Below are positions 28,801-39,991 of a stretch of DNA of 64,000 nucleotides, piece by piece (the stretch's first letter is position 1; every line of letters begins with the position of its first letter). The notes below the pieces were generated by a model. It did no database searches and had not been told where the DNA came from. It saw only the letters and a list, made by a program, of their open reading frames with translations. This stretch comes from Brevundimonas poindexterae. Lineage in GTDB: Bacteria > Pseudomonadota > Alphaproteobacteria > Caulobacterales > Caulobacteraceae. The stretch spans positions 1-64,000 of the forward strand of contig NZ_JAIVLL010000003.1 of NCBI RefSeq assembly GCF_020524625.1, in the 5' to 3' direction. Made by a program: the position numbers and the translations under genes.

Positions 28801-30147
28801 TCAGTTCGCCAGAACCTTGGCGAGGGTCTTCGCCAGGATCTGGATGTCGGCATCGAGGGTGGTTTCGGTCGCCGCGATCAGCAGGACATCGTCCATGCCG
28901 GCATCGGGGGCGAGGCGGCTGTAGGGCACGCCGGCGAGGATGTGGTGATTGGCCAGCTGTTCGACGACCTCGGCGGCGGGCTTGGGCAGCTTCACCGCGA
29001 ACTCGTTGAAGAAGCGCGGGGTCAGCACCTTCACGCCCGGGATGGCGGCAACGGCATCGCGGGTCGCCACGGCCTTTTCGTGGTTCAGCAGGGCCAGCCG
29101 ACGCAGGCCGGTTTCACCCAGCAGGCTCATATGGATGCTGAACGCCAGCGTGCAGAGGCCCGAGTTGGTGCAGATGTTCGAGGTCGCCTTGTCGCGGCGG
29201 ATGTGCTGTTCGCGCGTCGACAGCGTCAGGACGAAACCGCGCTCGCCGTCGGCGTCGACGGTCTCGCCGGTCAGGCGGCCGGGCATCTGGCGCACCAGCT
29301 TGTCGCGCGTGGCGAACAGACCGACGTAGGGGCCACCGAAGTTCAGGGCATTGCCGATCGACTGACCCTCGGCCGCGACGATGTCGGCGCCCATCTCGCC
29401 GGGTGATTTCAGCAGGCCCATGGAGACGGCCTCGGTGACCACGACGATCAGCAGGGCGCCGGCCGCATGGGCGGCCTCGGCGATCTTGGTGACGTCCGTG
29501 GCAGTGCCGAAGATGTTCGGGGTCTGCACGACGACACAGGCCGTGTCGGGCCCGATCTGGTCGATCACGGCGGCCTCGGCATCGACCGCAGCCGGCAGGG
29601 CCTGGGTCTCGACGCCGACGGCGTGGACGACGGTCTCGGTCGCCTTGACGTAGTGGGGGTGGACGCCGCCCGAGATGACGGCCTTGTTCCGGCGGGTGAC
29701 GCGGGTCGCCATCAGCACGCCCTCGGCCATGGCGGTCGAGCCGTCATAGAGAGAGGCATTGGCCACCGGCATGCCGGTCAGGTTCGCGACCTGGGTCTGG
29801 AACTCGTACAGGTACTGTAGCGTGCCCTGGGCGATTTCCGGCTGATAGGGGGTGTAGCTGGTCAGGAATTCCGACCGCTGGATGATGTGGTCCACGGTCG
29901 CCGGCACATGGTGCTTGTAGGCCCCGGCGCCGCAGAAGAAGGGCACGTTCCCGGCGGTAGCATTCTTCGCCGCCAGGGCACCCAGCGCCCGCTCGACCTC
30001 CAGCTCGCCCGCCACGCGCGGCAGGTCGACAGGGCCGTCCAGACGGGCGGCAGCAGGCACGTCGACGAACAGGTCGTCGATGGATTTCACACCGATCGCG
30101 GCCAGCATGGCCTCGCGGTCGTCGGGCGTCAGGGGGAGGTAGCGCAT
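28801..30147 (-). CDS. gcvPA: Glycine dehydrogenase (decarboxylating) subunit 1
   Basis: A 448-residue N-terminal half of the P-protein. It has [53 protein letters not shown] sequence ([12 protein letters not shown]), [13 protein letters not shown] and QTPNIFG, all family features; it lacks the PLP lysine region that is in PB, as expected. The start at 30147 lies one base after the stop of the embedded small membrane protein gene. Confidence 0.95.
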   Translation of the reverse strand: MRYLPLTPDDREAMLAAIGVKSIDDLFVDVPAAARLDGPVDLPRVAGELEVERALGALAAKNATAGNVPFFCGAGAYKHHVPATVDHIIQRSEFLTSYTPYQPEIAQGTLQYLYEFQTQVANLTGMPVANASLYDGSTAMAEGVLMATRVTRRNKAVISGGVHPHYVKATETVVHAVGVETQALPAAVDAEAAVIDQIGPDTACVVVQTPNIFGTATDVTKIAEAAHAAGALLIVVVTEAVSMGLLKSPGEMGADIVAAEGQSIGNALNFGGPYVGLFATRDKLVRQMPGRLTGETVDADGERGFVLTLSTREQHIRRDKATSNICTNSGLCTLAFSIHMSLLGETGLRRLALLNHEKAVATRDAVAAIPGVKVLTPRFFNEFAVKLPKPAAEVVEQLANHHILAGVPYSRLAPDAGMDDVLLIAATETTLDADIQILAKTLAKVLAN

Positions 30148-30148
30148 G

Positions 30149-30532
30149 CTAGTTTCCGGGAGGGGAGAAGCGGGCGGCGATGAAGACCACCCAGATGAAG
30201 GCGAGGGCGAACAGGCCGTAGATGGCAGTCAGGGCCCACAGGACAGGTGAGCCGATCTCCATGGCGCCGCGCGCGAGGGAAATGCCGCCGACCGCGAAGA
30301 GCACGACATTGGCCAGGCCCAGCGGGCGCCCGTAGACGCCGCCGAACACGCTGCTGCGCGAGAACCAGTTCATCAGGGCCACGCCGATCAGGGCACCGGC
30401 CAGAAGCTGGAACGGAACGGCGCTGGTGCCTTCCAGACCGGACAGGCGAACGGCCTCGGCCGGGGCGAAGTTCAGCGCCACGCCCAGAACGAACAGGAAG
30501 GCGGCACTGGCGGTCAGAAGGAGTTTGCTCAT
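30149..30532 (-). CDS. Small four-helix membrane protein inside the gcv operon
   Basis: A 127-residue protein with four hydrophobic helices (about 3-22, 40-58, 70-88 and 97-119) and short polar loops ([28 protein letters not shown]). It lies 22 bp after gcvH and one base before gcvPA, so it must be co-transcribed and co-regulated with glycine cleavage. I do not recognise the family and no catalytic residue is evident. A role as a permease is doubtful given its size. Confidence 0.75.
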   Translation of the reverse strand: MSKLLLTASAAFLFVLGVALNFAPAEAVRLSGLEGTSAVPFQLLAGALIGVALMNWFSRSSVFGGVYGRPLGLANVVLFAVGGISLARGAMEIGSPVLWALTAIYGLFALAFIWVVFIAARFSPPGN

Positions 30533-30554
30533 GCGCGTCTTCCTGCCGGATTGC

Positions 30555-30920
30555 TTACAGGGTGGCCAGGAAGGCGTCGTAGGCGGCGCGGTCCATCAGG
30601 CCGTCCAGCTGCGAGGCGTCCGAGACCTTGATCTTCGCAAACCAGCCCTCGCCCTCGGCGTCGGCGTTGACGGTTTCCGGGGCGCCTGACAGGGCGTCGT
30701 TGGCCTCGACCACCTCGCCCGCGACGGGAGCATAGACGTCCGAGGCGGCCTTGACGCTCTCGACCACGGCGAAGCTGTCGCCCTTGCCGACGGTCTTGCC
30801 GACCTCGGGGGTCTCGACGAAGACCACATCGCCCAGCTGGTCGGCGGCGTGCTTGGTGATGCCGACGGTGGCGACGTCACCGTCCAGTTTGACCCACTCG
30901 TGATCCTTGGTGAACTTCAT
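30555..30920 (-). CDS. gcvH: Glycine cleavage system H protein
   Basis: A 121-residue lipoyl carrier that shuttles the aminomethyl intermediate between P, T and L proteins. The lipoyl lysine is in [14 protein letters not shown] near residue 59, followed by GEVVEAND and a normal C-terminus. The ATG at 30920 is preferred to one eight codons upstream because it gives the standard [10 protein letters not shown] start and follows AGGA. It lies 24 bp after gcvT. Confidence 0.97.
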   Translation of the reverse strand: MKFTKDHEWVKLDGDVATVGITKHAADQLGDVVFVETPEVGKTVGKGDSFAVVESVKAASDVYAPVAGEVVEANDALSGAPETVNADAEGEGWFAKIKVSDASQLDGLMDRAAYDAFLATL

Positions 30921-30944
30921 GGTCTGATCCTTCCTGAGGCCCAA

Positions 30945-32054
30945 TCAGGCTTTGGGTTTGCGATAATAGCGTTGCGCCACAAACGGCATGGCGACGACGG
31001 TGGCGACGGCCGGTTTGCCGCGGACGATGACCTTCAGCTCCGTGCCCAGTTCGGACAGGTGCGGCGGAACATAGCCCATGGCGATGTTGTGGCCGAGGGT
31101 CGGCGAGGGGCCGCCCGAGGTGACCTTGCCCACGACCGTGCCGTCGGCATCGGCGATCTCGGCGCCTTCGCGGGCGGGGGCGCCTTCCTTGACGTACAGG
31201 CCGATGCGCACCCGGGCCGGGCCGTCGGCCAGCTCCTCCAGGATGCGGTCGGCGCCGGGGAAATCGGCGCGCTCCTTGCGCGACTTCGACAGGGCGAAGG
31301 TCAGGGCCCCCTCGACCGGGCTGGTCGTCGGATCGATGTCGTGTCCGTGCAGGGGCAGGCCGGCCTCGAGGCGCAGGCTGTCGCGGGCGCCCAGACCGAT
31401 CGGCTTGACGCGGGCGTCCTCCAGCAGGGTGTTCCAGATGCGCTCGGCCTGGTCGGCGGGCACCGAGATCTCATAGCCGTCCTCACCCGTATAGCCCGAG
31501 CGGGAGATGAAGCAGTCGGCGCCGAACAGCATCAGGCGGGCGCATTCCATGAAGCCCATCTCGGCCAGCACCGGCTCGTGCGCCCCCATGACCTCGGCGG
31601 CCTCGGGCCCCTGGATGGCCAGCAGGGCGCGGTCTTCCAGACGGGTCAGGGTGACGTCACCCTCCAGCCGGGCCTGGAGATACGCGAAGTCCTCTTCCTT
31701 GTTGCCCGCGTTGACCACGACATAGAGCCCTGCATGGTCGGGCTTGCCGGCCATCAGGTCGTCCATGATGCCGCCGTCGTCGTTCAGCAGCAGGGAGTAT
31801 TTCTGCTTGCCGGCCTTCAGGACCTGATAGTCGCCGGGCACGAACCGCTCGAACCAGCTGACGGCATCGGCGCCCGTGATCTTCGCCTGGCCCATGTGCG
31901 AGACGTCGAACAGGCCGGCGTGCTCGCGCGTCCAGCGATGCTCGGCCAGCACGCCCTCGTACTGGACCGGCATGTCATAGCCGCCGAAGCCGACCATGCG
32001 CGCGCCGAGCGCCCGGTGAGCGGCATTGAGGGGCGTGGTCTTCAGGTCGGTCAT
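30945..32054 (-). CDS. gcvT: Aminomethyltransferase (glycine cleavage T protein)
   Basis: A 369-residue folate-dependent T protein. It opens with LKTTPLNAAHRALGARMVGFGGYDMPVQY-type sequence and shows LFDVSHMGQ, the folate Asp in NDDGGIMDDL, SRSGYTGEDGYEISVP and a C-terminal GEVTSGG-like KVTSGGPSPTLG. It releases ammonia and forms methylene-THF. First gene of the gcv operon, 46 bp after the second aptamer of the glycine riboswitch. Confidence 0.96.
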   Translation of the reverse strand: MTDLKTTPLNAAHRALGARMVGFGGYDMPVQYEGVLAEHRWTREHAGLFDVSHMGQAKITGADAVSWFERFVPGDYQVLKAGKQKYSLLLNDDGGIMDDLMAGKPDHAGLYVVVNAGNKEEDFAYLQARLEGDVTLTRLEDRALLAIQGPEAAEVMGAHEPVLAEMGFMECARLMLFGADCFISRSGYTGEDGYEISVPADQAERIWNTLLEDARVKPIGLGARDSLRLEAGLPLHGHDIDPTTSPVEGALTFALSKSRKERADFPGADRILEELADGPARVRIGLYVKEGAPAREGAEIADADGTVVGKVTSGGPSPTLGHNIAMGYVPPHLSELGTELKVIVRGKPAVATVVAMPFVAQRYYRKPKA

Positions 32055-32099
32055 CGGTGTCAGGCTCTCGATCGCAGACGGTTTCCCGCCCCGTGAAGC

Positions 32100-32280
32100 C
32101 CCCGCTGTCTCGAAGCCTGAGAGATTCCGGCGAACAGGTTCGCCTTGCTCCGTCGGCGAGCCCGGCCGGGCTCTTTCCAGCGTCTGACGCGCCTCGCGGT
32201 CCTTTTGCCTGAGCGTTTCCGGGGCGGTTGCGCCTTCGGCTCCGGGGCCAGAACCGAGACCCCGATCTCTCCCGCGAGAG
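32100..32280 (-). promoter_or_regulatory. Tandem glycine riboswitch upstream of gcvT
   Basis: On the minus strand two glycine aptamers follow one another. Aptamer 1 (32278-32193): P1 CUCGCGG/CCGCGAG, a GAGAG segment, GCCGAAGGCGCAACCG and GGAAACGCUCAGGCAAAAGGACCGC. Aptamer 2 (32184-32103): P1 CGCUG/CAGCG, GGAAAGAGC, GCCGACGGAGCAAGGCGAACC, GGAAUCUCUCAGGCUUCGAGACAG. Both cores are near consensus. Glycine binding is expected to turn the gcv operon on. The 46 nt between aptamer 2 and gcvT must hold the expression platform; no U-run terminator is evident. Confidence 0.95.
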
Positions 32281-32330
32281 CCCGCCTTCCCTGTGCGTAG
32301 CCGCGTCCGGAGTCAAGCGCCCAGCATGGA

Positions 32331-33371
<1,041 letters not shown>

Positions 33372-33376
33372 CTAGG

Positions 33377-35179
33377 CTACATCCGCTCCGGTGTCGCTAT
33401 GCCGAGCAGGTCGAGCGCAAGCTCCAGCTGGGCGAGCGTCGCCTGCGACAGCGCCAGACGCGAGGCGCGCACAGCCGCATCCTCTGCACCGAGGATCGGG
33501 CAGGCCGCGTAGAATTTCGAGAACGATTGGGCCAGCCGCCAGGCGTGCTCGGCCACAAGGTGCGGCATGCGCTTGTCATAGGCGTCGGCAACGGCGCCCG
33601 AGAAGGCATCCAGCGTCAGGACCAGGTCGCGCTCGGCCGGTTCGTCGACGCGGATCGGCGTGTCGGTCGGAGCGGCGTCCCCTGCCTTGCGCAGCAGGGA
33701 TTTGATGCGCACCGACTGGTACAGCAGATAGGGACCGGTCTTGCCCTCGAAGCTGATGAAGCGGTCGAGGTCGAAGACGTAGCTGGTGGTCCGGGCATTC
33801 GACAGGTCGGCAAATTTGAGCGCGGCGACGGCCACCTTGCGGGCCGTGTCGTCGAAGGCCTCGGGCGCGAGGTCGTTGCCCAGCCGGGCTTCCTTCAGCC
33901 GTTCGCGGGCCTTGTCGGTGGCCGTGGTGATCAGGTCGTGCAGCTTGAGCACGCCGCCGGCGCGGGTCTTGAAGGGCTTGCCGTCCGGCCCGTTCATGGT
34001 GCCGAAGCCCAGATGCTCCAGCTCGCCGTCGGCGGCGTAGCCTGCCAGCCGCGCGGCGCGGAACACCTGCTCGAAATGCTCGGCCTGACGCTCGTCGACG
34101 ACATACAGGATCAGCTGCGGATCGATGCGATTGCGGCGGTCGACAATGGTGGCCAGGTCGGTGGTGCCATACATGGCCGAGCCCTCCGAAGAGACCACGA
34201 GCAGGGGCGGCGGGCTGGGCGTCTCGACGACCGAGCCGTCCTCCAGCTTTTTCTTGCGGGTCTCGCCCGGGCCAGCAACGTGGACGACGCGCGCGCCCTG
34301 ATCCTCGACCAGCAGGCCCTTGGCTTCCAGATCGGCGATCATGCCGGCCATCAGGGGATCGGCGTCCGACTCGCCGTTCCACAGGTCGAAGGTGACGCCC
34401 AGCGCCGAAAACTCGCGCTCCAGCGCCGTGCGGCTCACCGCCACGAAGTGGGACCACAGGGCGCGGTAGCCCGGCCGTCCGGCCTGCAGCTCTGCCGTGG
34501 CCTTGCGGGCGCGGTCGCGGAAGCCGGCGTCCTCTTTCGCCTTGGCGGCGGCCTGCGGATACAGGCGCTCCAGATCTTCCAGCGAGACCGGGCTGTCGGC
34601 CGGGAAGGGGCCGTCCCCGTCGGCCATGAAGGCCTCGGCCCCGCCTTCGTCCGCGAGGGCGACGATCAGCAGGCCCATCTGGAAGCCCCAGTCGCCGAAG
34701 TGGGCATCGCCCCACACCTGATCGCCCCGGAAGCGGAACAGGCGCTTCAGGCTTTCGCCGATGATGGACGAGCGCAGGTGGCCGACGTGCATCGGCTTGG
34801 CCACGTTCGGGCCGGCATAGTCGATCATGACACGGCGGCTGTCGGCCACCGGCGCGGCGCCGCGATGGAGGTCGTCAGCAAGGACCTCGGCGGCGCGCGA
34901 GGCCAGGGCCGCGGGCGAGACGACCAGATTGATGAAGCCGGGGCCGGCCACCTCGACCGAGGTCAGGTCCGGATGGCCCTCAAGCCGCGCAGCCACACGT
35001 CCGGCCAGATCGCGCGGATTGGTGCCGTGCGCCTTGGCGACGGCGAGGGCGGCGTTTGACTGGAAGTCTGCGAGGTCGGGGCGATCCGAGGCCGTGACCC
35101 GAACCTTGTCCGAGGCCACGCCTTCGGCGGCGAAGGCGGCCGCGACCGCTTCGCCGAGGCGCGATTTCAGATCGGTCAT
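33377..35179 (-). CDS. argS: Arginyl-tRNA synthetase
   Basis: A 600-residue class I synthetase. The N-terminal Add-1 domain binds the tRNA D-loop (residues 1-95); HVGH of the HIGH motif is in [14 protein letters not shown] near 128; the KMSK equivalent is the FKTRAGG loop (no KMSK, as usual for ArgRS); the all-alpha anticodon domain ends [13 protein letters not shown]. The ATG at 35179 overlaps the stop of the upstream secreted-protein gene (ATGA), implying coupling. Confidence 0.96.
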   Translation of the reverse strand: MTDLKSRLGEAVAAAFAAEGVASDKVRVTASDRPDLADFQSNAALAVAKAHGTNPRDLAGRVAARLEGHPDLTSVEVAGPGFINLVVSPAALASRAAEVLADDLHRGAAPVADSRRVMIDYAGPNVAKPMHVGHLRSSIIGESLKRLFRFRGDQVWGDAHFGDWGFQMGLLIVALADEGGAEAFMADGDGPFPADSPVSLEDLERLYPQAAAKAKEDAGFRDRARKATAELQAGRPGYRALWSHFVAVSRTALEREFSALGVTFDLWNGESDADPLMAGMIADLEAKGLLVEDQGARVVHVAGPGETRKKKLEDGSVVETPSPPPLLVVSSEGSAMYGTTDLATIVDRRNRIDPQLILYVVDERQAEHFEQVFRAARLAGYAADGELEHLGFGTMNGPDGKPFKTRAGGVLKLHDLITTATDKARERLKEARLGNDLAPEAFDDTARKVAVAALKFADLSNARTTSYVFDLDRFISFEGKTGPYLLYQSVRIKSLLRKAGDAAPTDTPIRVDEPAERDLVLTLDAFSGAVADAYDKRMPHLVAEHAWRLAQSFSKFYAACPILGAEDAAVRASRLALSQATLAQLELALDLLGIATPERM

Positions 35180-35832
35180 CGGTTGATGCAGGTCCCGGCG
35201 CTGGTGCCCGAGGCGTCGACGCAGAACCGGCTGCCGACGCGGTTGAACTCGGCCATCTCCGGCGTCACGTCGAAGCCGATCAGGATTTCGAAATTGGCGC
35301 CCGAGGTCTGGGCAGAGGCGCGCGGGATGACGATCGTCTGCGACTCGCTGACCCGGGTGCGGTCCTGGCCGTCGAACTGCACGGGCAGGTCGAAATATTC
35401 CTTGGCGAGAATGGCCTGGTCGCGGCTGGTGACCGCCACCCAATAGCGATAGGTGCGGCCGTCACCCTGGGCATTCGGGCCCTTGCCGAGCGCGAACAGC
35501 ATATTGGTGTCGACCACGATCGGGTCATCGTCGCGATAGCGGCAGTCCGAGGTCACGCCCTCGATCTCGCCGGTGTAGCCGACGTTGGCGGCGATGGCGC
35601 GGTTGTCCTGCAGCTCGACGTAGCGGGCCGCGTCATACAGAATCCGCACGATCGGGCAGGGGCCCGCATTGGCACGACGGCCGAGCGGCAGGGTGCGGGC
35701 GCGCTGGCGCGTCTCGATCGACGACCCGTCTGCCGTCTGTCCGCCGCCCGGTCGGCTTTGCGCCTGGGCAGCGTCGGGCAGGGCGGCCAGCGAAACGGCG
35801 GCGACGAAGGCAAGGGCAAGAACGCGACGCAT
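35176..35832 (-). CDS. Secreted protein of unknown function, coupled to argS
   Basis: A 218-residue protein with a Sec signal ending AAQAQS at the ATG 35832. The mature part contains [26 protein letters not shown] and the C-terminal [19 protein letters not shown], so four or five Cys could pair in the periplasm. I recognise the type as a conserved Caulobacterales secreted protein but not a characterised family. Its ATGA overlap with argS is unusual for a secreted protein and suggests one transcript. Confidence 0.75.
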   Translation of the reverse strand: MRRVLALAFVAAVSLAALPDAAQAQSRPGGGQTADGSSIETRQRARTLPLGRRANAGPCPIVRILYDAARYVELQDNRAIAANVGYTGEIEGVTSDCRYRDDDPIVVDTNMLFALGKGPNAQGDGRTYRYWVAVTSRDQAILAKEYFDLPVQFDGQDRTRVSESQTIVIPRASAQTSGANFEILIGFDVTPEMAEFNRVGSRFCVDASGTSAGTCINR

Positions 35833-35971
35833 CTGTGTCTCTACATTTCCCGGGTTGGGTGGGCCGGTTCGCCCCGAATTCCAAGGCGACACCTTCCCGC
35901 TGATAACGGCTAAAGCGAGGCACCGCAAACAGCCGGTGGCGCCGGGGCCCGAGGACGCCTAGTTTGGAGGC

Positions 35972-36940
35972 ATGGATATGGTGCCGTCTTCCTCCCCCGA
36001 CCCGCGTCCGCTGACTGTGCGGCTGGCCACCCCGCGCGGCTTCTGTGCAGGCGTCGACCGGGCGATCCAGATCGTCGAGCGGGCGCTCGAGAAGTATGGC
36101 GCGCCGGTCTTTGTGCGGCACGAGATCGTGCACAATCGCCACGTGGTCGAGCGGCTGAAGGCCCTGGGCGCCGTCTTCGTCAAGGAATTGGACGAATGCC
36201 CCGACGACCGGCCGGTGGTCTTCTCGGCCCATGGCGTGCCCAGATCGGTGCCGGAAGCGGCCCGGTCCCGCGAGATGTTCTTCCTCGATGCCACCTGCCC
36301 GCTGGTGTCCAAGGTCCATGTGGAATGTGAGCGCCGCCACCACGAGGGCCGCCACATCATCCTGATCGGCCATGCGGGGCACCCGGAGGTGATCGGCACC
36401 ATGGGCCAGTTGCCCGCAGGCGCCATCTCGCTGGTCGAGACCGTTGAGGACGCCCAGGCTTTCCAGAGGCCGGGGGATCAGCCGCTGGCCTATGCGACCC
36501 AGACGACCCTGTCGGTCGACGACACGGCAGAGATCCTGTCGGTGCTGAAGGCCCGGTTCCCGGAGCTGCCGGACCCGCACAAGGAGGACATCTGCTACGC
36601 CACCACCAACCGTCAGGAGGCGGTCAAGCGGCTGGGCGAGGGCAGTGATCTGGTGCTGGTGGTCGGGTCGGCCAATTCGTCGAATTCGGCCCGGCTGGTT
36701 GAGGTCGCCCTGCGCGCCGGGGCCCGCGATGCGCGGCTGGTGGACGATGCCTCGGCCATTGACTGGCGCTGGTTCGACGGGGTTCAGACGGTCGGCGTGA
36801 CCGCCGGCGCCTCGGCTCCGGAGAGCCTGATCGCCGATCTGGTCGCAGCCATTGCCGAGCGCTTCGACGCGTCAGTGGTCGAGGATGACGGCGTCAGAGA
36901 GGCCGTCACCTTCAAGCTGCCGCGCGCGCTGCTGAGCTGA
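35972..36940 (+). CDS. ispH: 4-hydroxy-3-methylbut-2-enyl diphosphate reductase
   Basis: A 322-residue [4Fe-4S] enzyme making IPP/DMAPP in the MEP isoprenoid pathway. The three cluster Cys are in [18 protein letters not shown] and [10 protein letters not shown]; the substrate His are in RHEIVHN and HAGHPEV-like (IGHAGHPE), and the SNSSNSARL segment is intact. The start has no overlap with neighbours; it is divergent from the secreted-protein gene across about 140 bp. Confidence 0.96.
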   Translation: MDMVPSSSPDPRPLTVRLATPRGFCAGVDRAIQIVERALEKYGAPVFVRHEIVHNRHVVERLKALGAVFVKELDECPDDRPVVFSAHGVPRSVPEAARSREMFFLDATCPLVSKVHVECERRHHEGRHIILIGHAGHPEVIGTMGQLPAGAISLVETVEDAQAFQRPGDQPLAYATQTTLSVDDTAEILSVLKARFPELPDPHKEDICYATTNRQEAVKRLGEGSDLVLVVGSANSSNSARLVEVALRAGARDARLVDDASAIDWRWFDGVQTVGVTAGASAPESLIADLVAAIAERFDASVVEDDGVREAVTFKLPRALLS

Positions 36941-36946
36941 GGAGCC

Positions 36947-37519
36947 CTAGAGGCCCGGCAGCTTGAAGCCACCGCGGCCACGCGGCTCGATGACGATGGC
37001 GTTCTGGCCACCGGTCAGGGCCTGCAGACGCTCATATTCCGAGGCGGCGTCGATCGGCACCACGCCGTCGGCGGTCAGCATGCGGGTTTCGGTCTGGGTC
37101 GCGGGGTCGTCGCGGCGCCAGAACATGACGCGGTTGGCCCAGTTCTCTTCCTTGTGGGCGATGTCGCCGAACTGGTCGTCGATGACGTAGCGGATCGTGC
37201 CGTCGATCTGGCCGGTGCCGGCGCCGACGCGGCTGGCCAGCGCCTGTTCCCCGGCCGAGCGGGTCACGGATTGACGCTCGGAGGCCAGGATCTGGCGGGC
37301 CACCAGTTCGGGGGTCACGTCCTGCGGGCGCGGCTGGCCCGGGACCGGCGGCCGCAGGCCGTATTCCGGCGGGACCGACAGGGGGGCCCGCGACACGGTC
37401 AGGAACTCGTCCGGGGTGACCTTGGTCAGGCCGACGCTCTGGCGAAAGCCGGTGCAGGCCTGCAGCGAGAGGGCCGACACGGCGACGACGGCGAGGGCGA
37501 GAACTTTACGGTTACGCAT
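36947..37519 (-). CDS. DUF3035 family lipoprotein
   Basis: A 190-residue lipoprotein (LQAC lipobox at about 22). The mature part begins with TGFRQSVGLTKVTPDEFLTVSRAPL and PPEYGLRPP, the DUF3035 features, and ends in a Gly/Arg-rich PRGRGGFKLPGL. DUF3035 genes commonly sit after lspA in alphaproteobacteria, as here (59 bp). Function unknown. Confidence 0.85.
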   Translation of the reverse strand: MRNRKVLALAVVAVSALSLQACTGFRQSVGLTKVTPDEFLTVSRAPLSVPPEYGLRPPVPGQPRPQDVTPELVARQILASERQSVTRSAGEQALASRVGAGTGQIDGTIRYVIDDQFGDIAHKEENWANRVMFWRRDDPATQTETRMLTADGVVPIDAASEYERLQALTGGQNAIVIEPRGRGGFKLPGL

Positions 37520-37578
37520 GGATAGGCTCGGCTCCTGTGGCGCGACGGGCACCTGGGATCTTAGTGAAGACCCTGTGA

Positions 37579-38109
37579 TTACGACTTTTCGTTGGCGAGG
37601 CCAACCTCGCGACCCTGACGTTCGGACAGGAAGGCGTCGACGATCAGCAGGATCACGCCGATGGTGATGGCGCTGTCGGCGATGTTGAAGACCCACGGAA
37701 AGACGCCGGTCCCGGAGAAATCGAGGAAGTCGACCACGCCGCCGAAACGCAGGCGGTCGATGACATTGCCCAGCGCCCCGCCCATGACCAGGCCGATGGC
37801 GGTGATCAGCAGGCGGCGGTCGGCGCGTGTCGCCCACCAGGCCAGCAGACCGGCCACCCCGACCGAGAAGATCGACAGCAGCCAGCGTCCCGCGCCGCCG
37901 CCCAGCAGGCCGAAACTGACGCCGTCATTCAGCAGATAGGTCAGCCGGAAGTAGGGCGGCCAGACATCCGCCAGCGGGAAGCCGTTGGGAATCAGCGACA
38001 GGTCGGTCGTGCCCAGCCGGGTCAGGACCCATGCCTTGGTCAGCTGGTCGAGGACGATGATCGTCAGGGCAAAGCCGTAGGCGGCCCAGGTGATGCGCGG
38101 GATTCTCAT
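37579..38109 (-). CDS. lspA: Lipoprotein signal peptidase
   Basis: A 176-residue four-helix inner-membrane aspartyl protease that cleaves prolipoprotein signal peptides. Catalytic Asp residues are in NVIDRLRFGGVVDFLDF and FNIADSAITIG; LDQLTKAWV and NDGVSFGLL are intact. Many lipoproteins in this window (M28-1, PCu(A)C, BamD, DUF3035 and others) would be its substrates. It lies apart from ileS here, unlike the ileS-lspA order of many bacteria. Confidence 0.96.
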   Translation of the reverse strand: MRIPRITWAAYGFALTIIVLDQLTKAWVLTRLGTTDLSLIPNGFPLADVWPPYFRLTYLLNDGVSFGLLGGGAGRWLLSIFSVGVAGLLAWWATRADRRLLITAIGLVMGGALGNVIDRLRFGGVVDFLDFSGTGVFPWVFNIADSAITIGVILLIVDAFLSERQGREVGLANEKS

Positions 38110-38165
38110 GACCGCAGGCGGTTAGCAGGAAGGAGGGGCAAGGCGAAGCAAAATCCGGCCCCGGC

Positions 38166-39455
38166 TCAGCGTGTCATGCGGATCAGTTCGTCGGCCAGCT
38201 CGGCCGTCAGATAGCCGTCGGCCAGACGGCCGTTGTCGATCTGCCACTGGCGAAGGGCCGCGCGGGTGTTGGAGCCGATGATGCCGTCGATCCCCTGGGT
38301 GTCGTAGCCGAGGCTGGTCAGGGCGCGCTGGGTGCCGATCCGCTGGTCGCGGGACAGGGGCGCGTCATCAGGCCAGGCCCGCGTCAGGCCCGGCTTGCCC
38401 TGGATGCCGTCGGCGGTCAGGCCGATCGCGAGGGCATAGGACACGGAGTTGTTGTAGCGGCGGATCACATAGTGGTTCGGCAGGGCCAGGAAGGCCGGAC
38501 CCCGGGCGCCCTGGGGCAGCAGGATGGTGGCGCCCTCGGCCTGTTCAGCCTGGGTCGGCTCGCCGCCGTGGGCGAGTTGCACGCCACGGGCGCGCCAGAA
38601 GGCCCAGTCGTGGCGGGCGCCTTCGGCCAGGCCATAGTCGAAGCCCTCGGGCAGGACGACCTCATAGCCCCAGCTCTGGCCGCGCTTCCAACCGGCCTGG
38701 GCCAGCAGATTGGCGGCCGAGGCCAGGGCGTCGGCGTCCGAGCCCCAGATGTCGACGAAGCCGTCGCCGTCCTGGTCGATGCCGAGACGCAGATAATTGT
38801 CGGGCATGAACTGGGTCTGGCCCATGGCGCCGGCCCAGCTGCCCTTGAGGCCCGAGCGGGCGCGGCGGCCGTCGATGACGATGTCCAGGGCGTCCTTGAG
38901 CTGGCTTTCGGCCCAGTCGCGGCGCCGCCCGTCGTAAGCGAGCGTGGCGAGGGACCGGATCACGTCGAAGTCGCCCTGAACCTGGCCGAAGGCGCTCTCC
39001 TGGGCCCAGATGCCGAGCAGGATCTCGGTGGGCACACCGAATCGCTGGACGACCGCCCACGGCACCCGGTCCGCGCGCTGCTTCGCCTGGGCGATGCGGG
39101 TCGGGGTGACGGCATTCTGGACATAGGCACCGGCCGGTCGCGAGAACTCGGGCTGGTTGCCGTCCAGACGGATGACGGTCGGATCGGGGCTGAGGCCCGC
39201 CAGTTCGCGGGCATAGTCGGCGCGGCGGGCGCCGCCGTGCCGGTCGAGGAAGCCCTGCTTCCAGCCTTCGAAGCCCGCCTGATCGGGCACCGGATCGGTG
39301 GCCGGGGTCGCAGGGTTGGTCGACGGCGTCGAGGGAGCAGAGGGCGTGGGAGTGCCGGGCTGCACGGGCGCCGGGCCGGGCAGGGGCGGTTCGGGCAGCA
39401 TGGGCGCGCAGGCCGCGACCGTTGCAAACAGGATGAGGCGGGTGGAAAGGCGCAT
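38166..39455 (-). CDS. MltB-type lytic murein transglycosylase with PG-binding domain
   Basis: A 429-residue lipoprotein (AAC lipobox near residue 15). A Pro/Thr linker covers about 17-60. The SLT-like MltB domain has the catalytic Glu in WAQESAFGQVQGD, GAMGQTQFMPDNYL and DGFVDIWGSDADALASAANLL. A C-terminal peptidoglycan-binding domain (about 365-425) with LGYDTQGIDGIIGSNTRAALRQWQ and SVSYALAIG before it follows. The ATG at 39455 begins the lipoprotein signal. It cuts glycan strands giving 1,6-anhydro ends. Confidence 0.93.
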   Translation of the reverse strand: MRLSTRLILFATVAACAPMLPEPPLPGPAPVQPGTPTPSAPSTPSTNPATPATDPVPDQAGFEGWKQGFLDRHGGARRADYARELAGLSPDPTVIRLDGNQPEFSRPAGAYVQNAVTPTRIAQAKQRADRVPWAVVQRFGVPTEILLGIWAQESAFGQVQGDFDVIRSLATLAYDGRRRDWAESQLKDALDIVIDGRRARSGLKGSWAGAMGQTQFMPDNYLRLGIDQDGDGFVDIWGSDADALASAANLLAQAGWKRGQSWGYEVVLPEGFDYGLAEGARHDWAFWRARGVQLAHGGEPTQAEQAEGATILLPQGARGPAFLALPNHYVIRRYNNSVSYALAIGLTADGIQGKPGLTRAWPDDAPLSRDQRIGTQRALTSLGYDTQGIDGIIGSNTRAALRQWQIDNGRLADGYLTAELADELIRMTR

Positions 39456-39620
39456 GATCACGTGTCGTCTGGGTCCTGTCGCGGGGCTGGCAGCCGGTGT
39501 CTGGAGGCTAAGCGTTTCGTGCCAAGAAAGCGTTGCCATGATGGCGGCTTCGGGGCGAGAGGTGCGTCCCCCGGGACACAGGCCGGTGAGGCGGCGGCCG
39601 GATTTGGGGTGACACAGGCG

Positions 39621-39649
39621 TTGACGTCCGGGCCACCTCTCTTTATAGG
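39621..39649 (+). promoter_or_regulatory. Promoter of rpmJ
   Basis: TTGACG (39621-39626) and TATAGG (39644-39649) are 17 bp apart, a near-ideal sigma-70-type promoter, about 65 bp before the rpmJ start. Confidence 0.65.
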
Positions 39650-39715
39650 CACCGCTCCGCCGCAAGTCCGCCTTGTGGCTTTTTCTATTCTGACCAGCCC
39701 GCAGGACAAAAGACC

Positions 39716-39841
39716 ATGAAGGTCCGCAGCTCTCTCAAGTCGCTCAAGGGTCGCCACCGCGACTGCAAGATCGTGCGCCGCAAGGGCGTGGTCTATGTGA
39801 TCAACAAGACCGATCCGCGCTTCAAGGCCAAGCAAGGCTAG
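39716..39841 (+). CDS. rpmJ: 50S ribosomal protein L36
   Basis: A 41-residue L36. Sequence starts [20 protein letters not shown] and ends [11 protein letters not shown]. Of the four Cys of the zinc form only one is kept (RDCKIV), so it is the C-minus (zinc-free) type. It has its own promoter and terminator. Confidence 0.95.
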   Translation: MKVRSSLKSLKGRHRDCKIVRRKGVVYVINKTDPRFKAKQG

Positions 39842-39890
39842 GCACGGCGGCTCGCCGGTCCTCCGGGGCCGGCCGATCCATCCACAGGGT

Positions 39891-39915
39891 CGCGGACACT
39901 GTCCGCGGCCTTTTT
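39891..39915 (+). terminator. Rho-independent terminator after rpmJ
   Basis: CGCGGAC-ACT-GTCCGCG hairpin (39891-39907) followed by GCC and TTTTT (39911-39915). Confidence 0.9.
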
Positions 39916-39991
39916 CGTGCCTGACGTTGAGCCGCTCCGGCCCAGCCGTTAAGCCTGTTCGCCTATCCAGTTCCTGCCTGCGGAGACCGCC

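Noticed and set aside
30149..30532. The small membrane gene in the gcv operon as a glycine permease
   Set aside because: At 127 residues and four helices it is too small for known amino-acid permease families and lacks their motifs.
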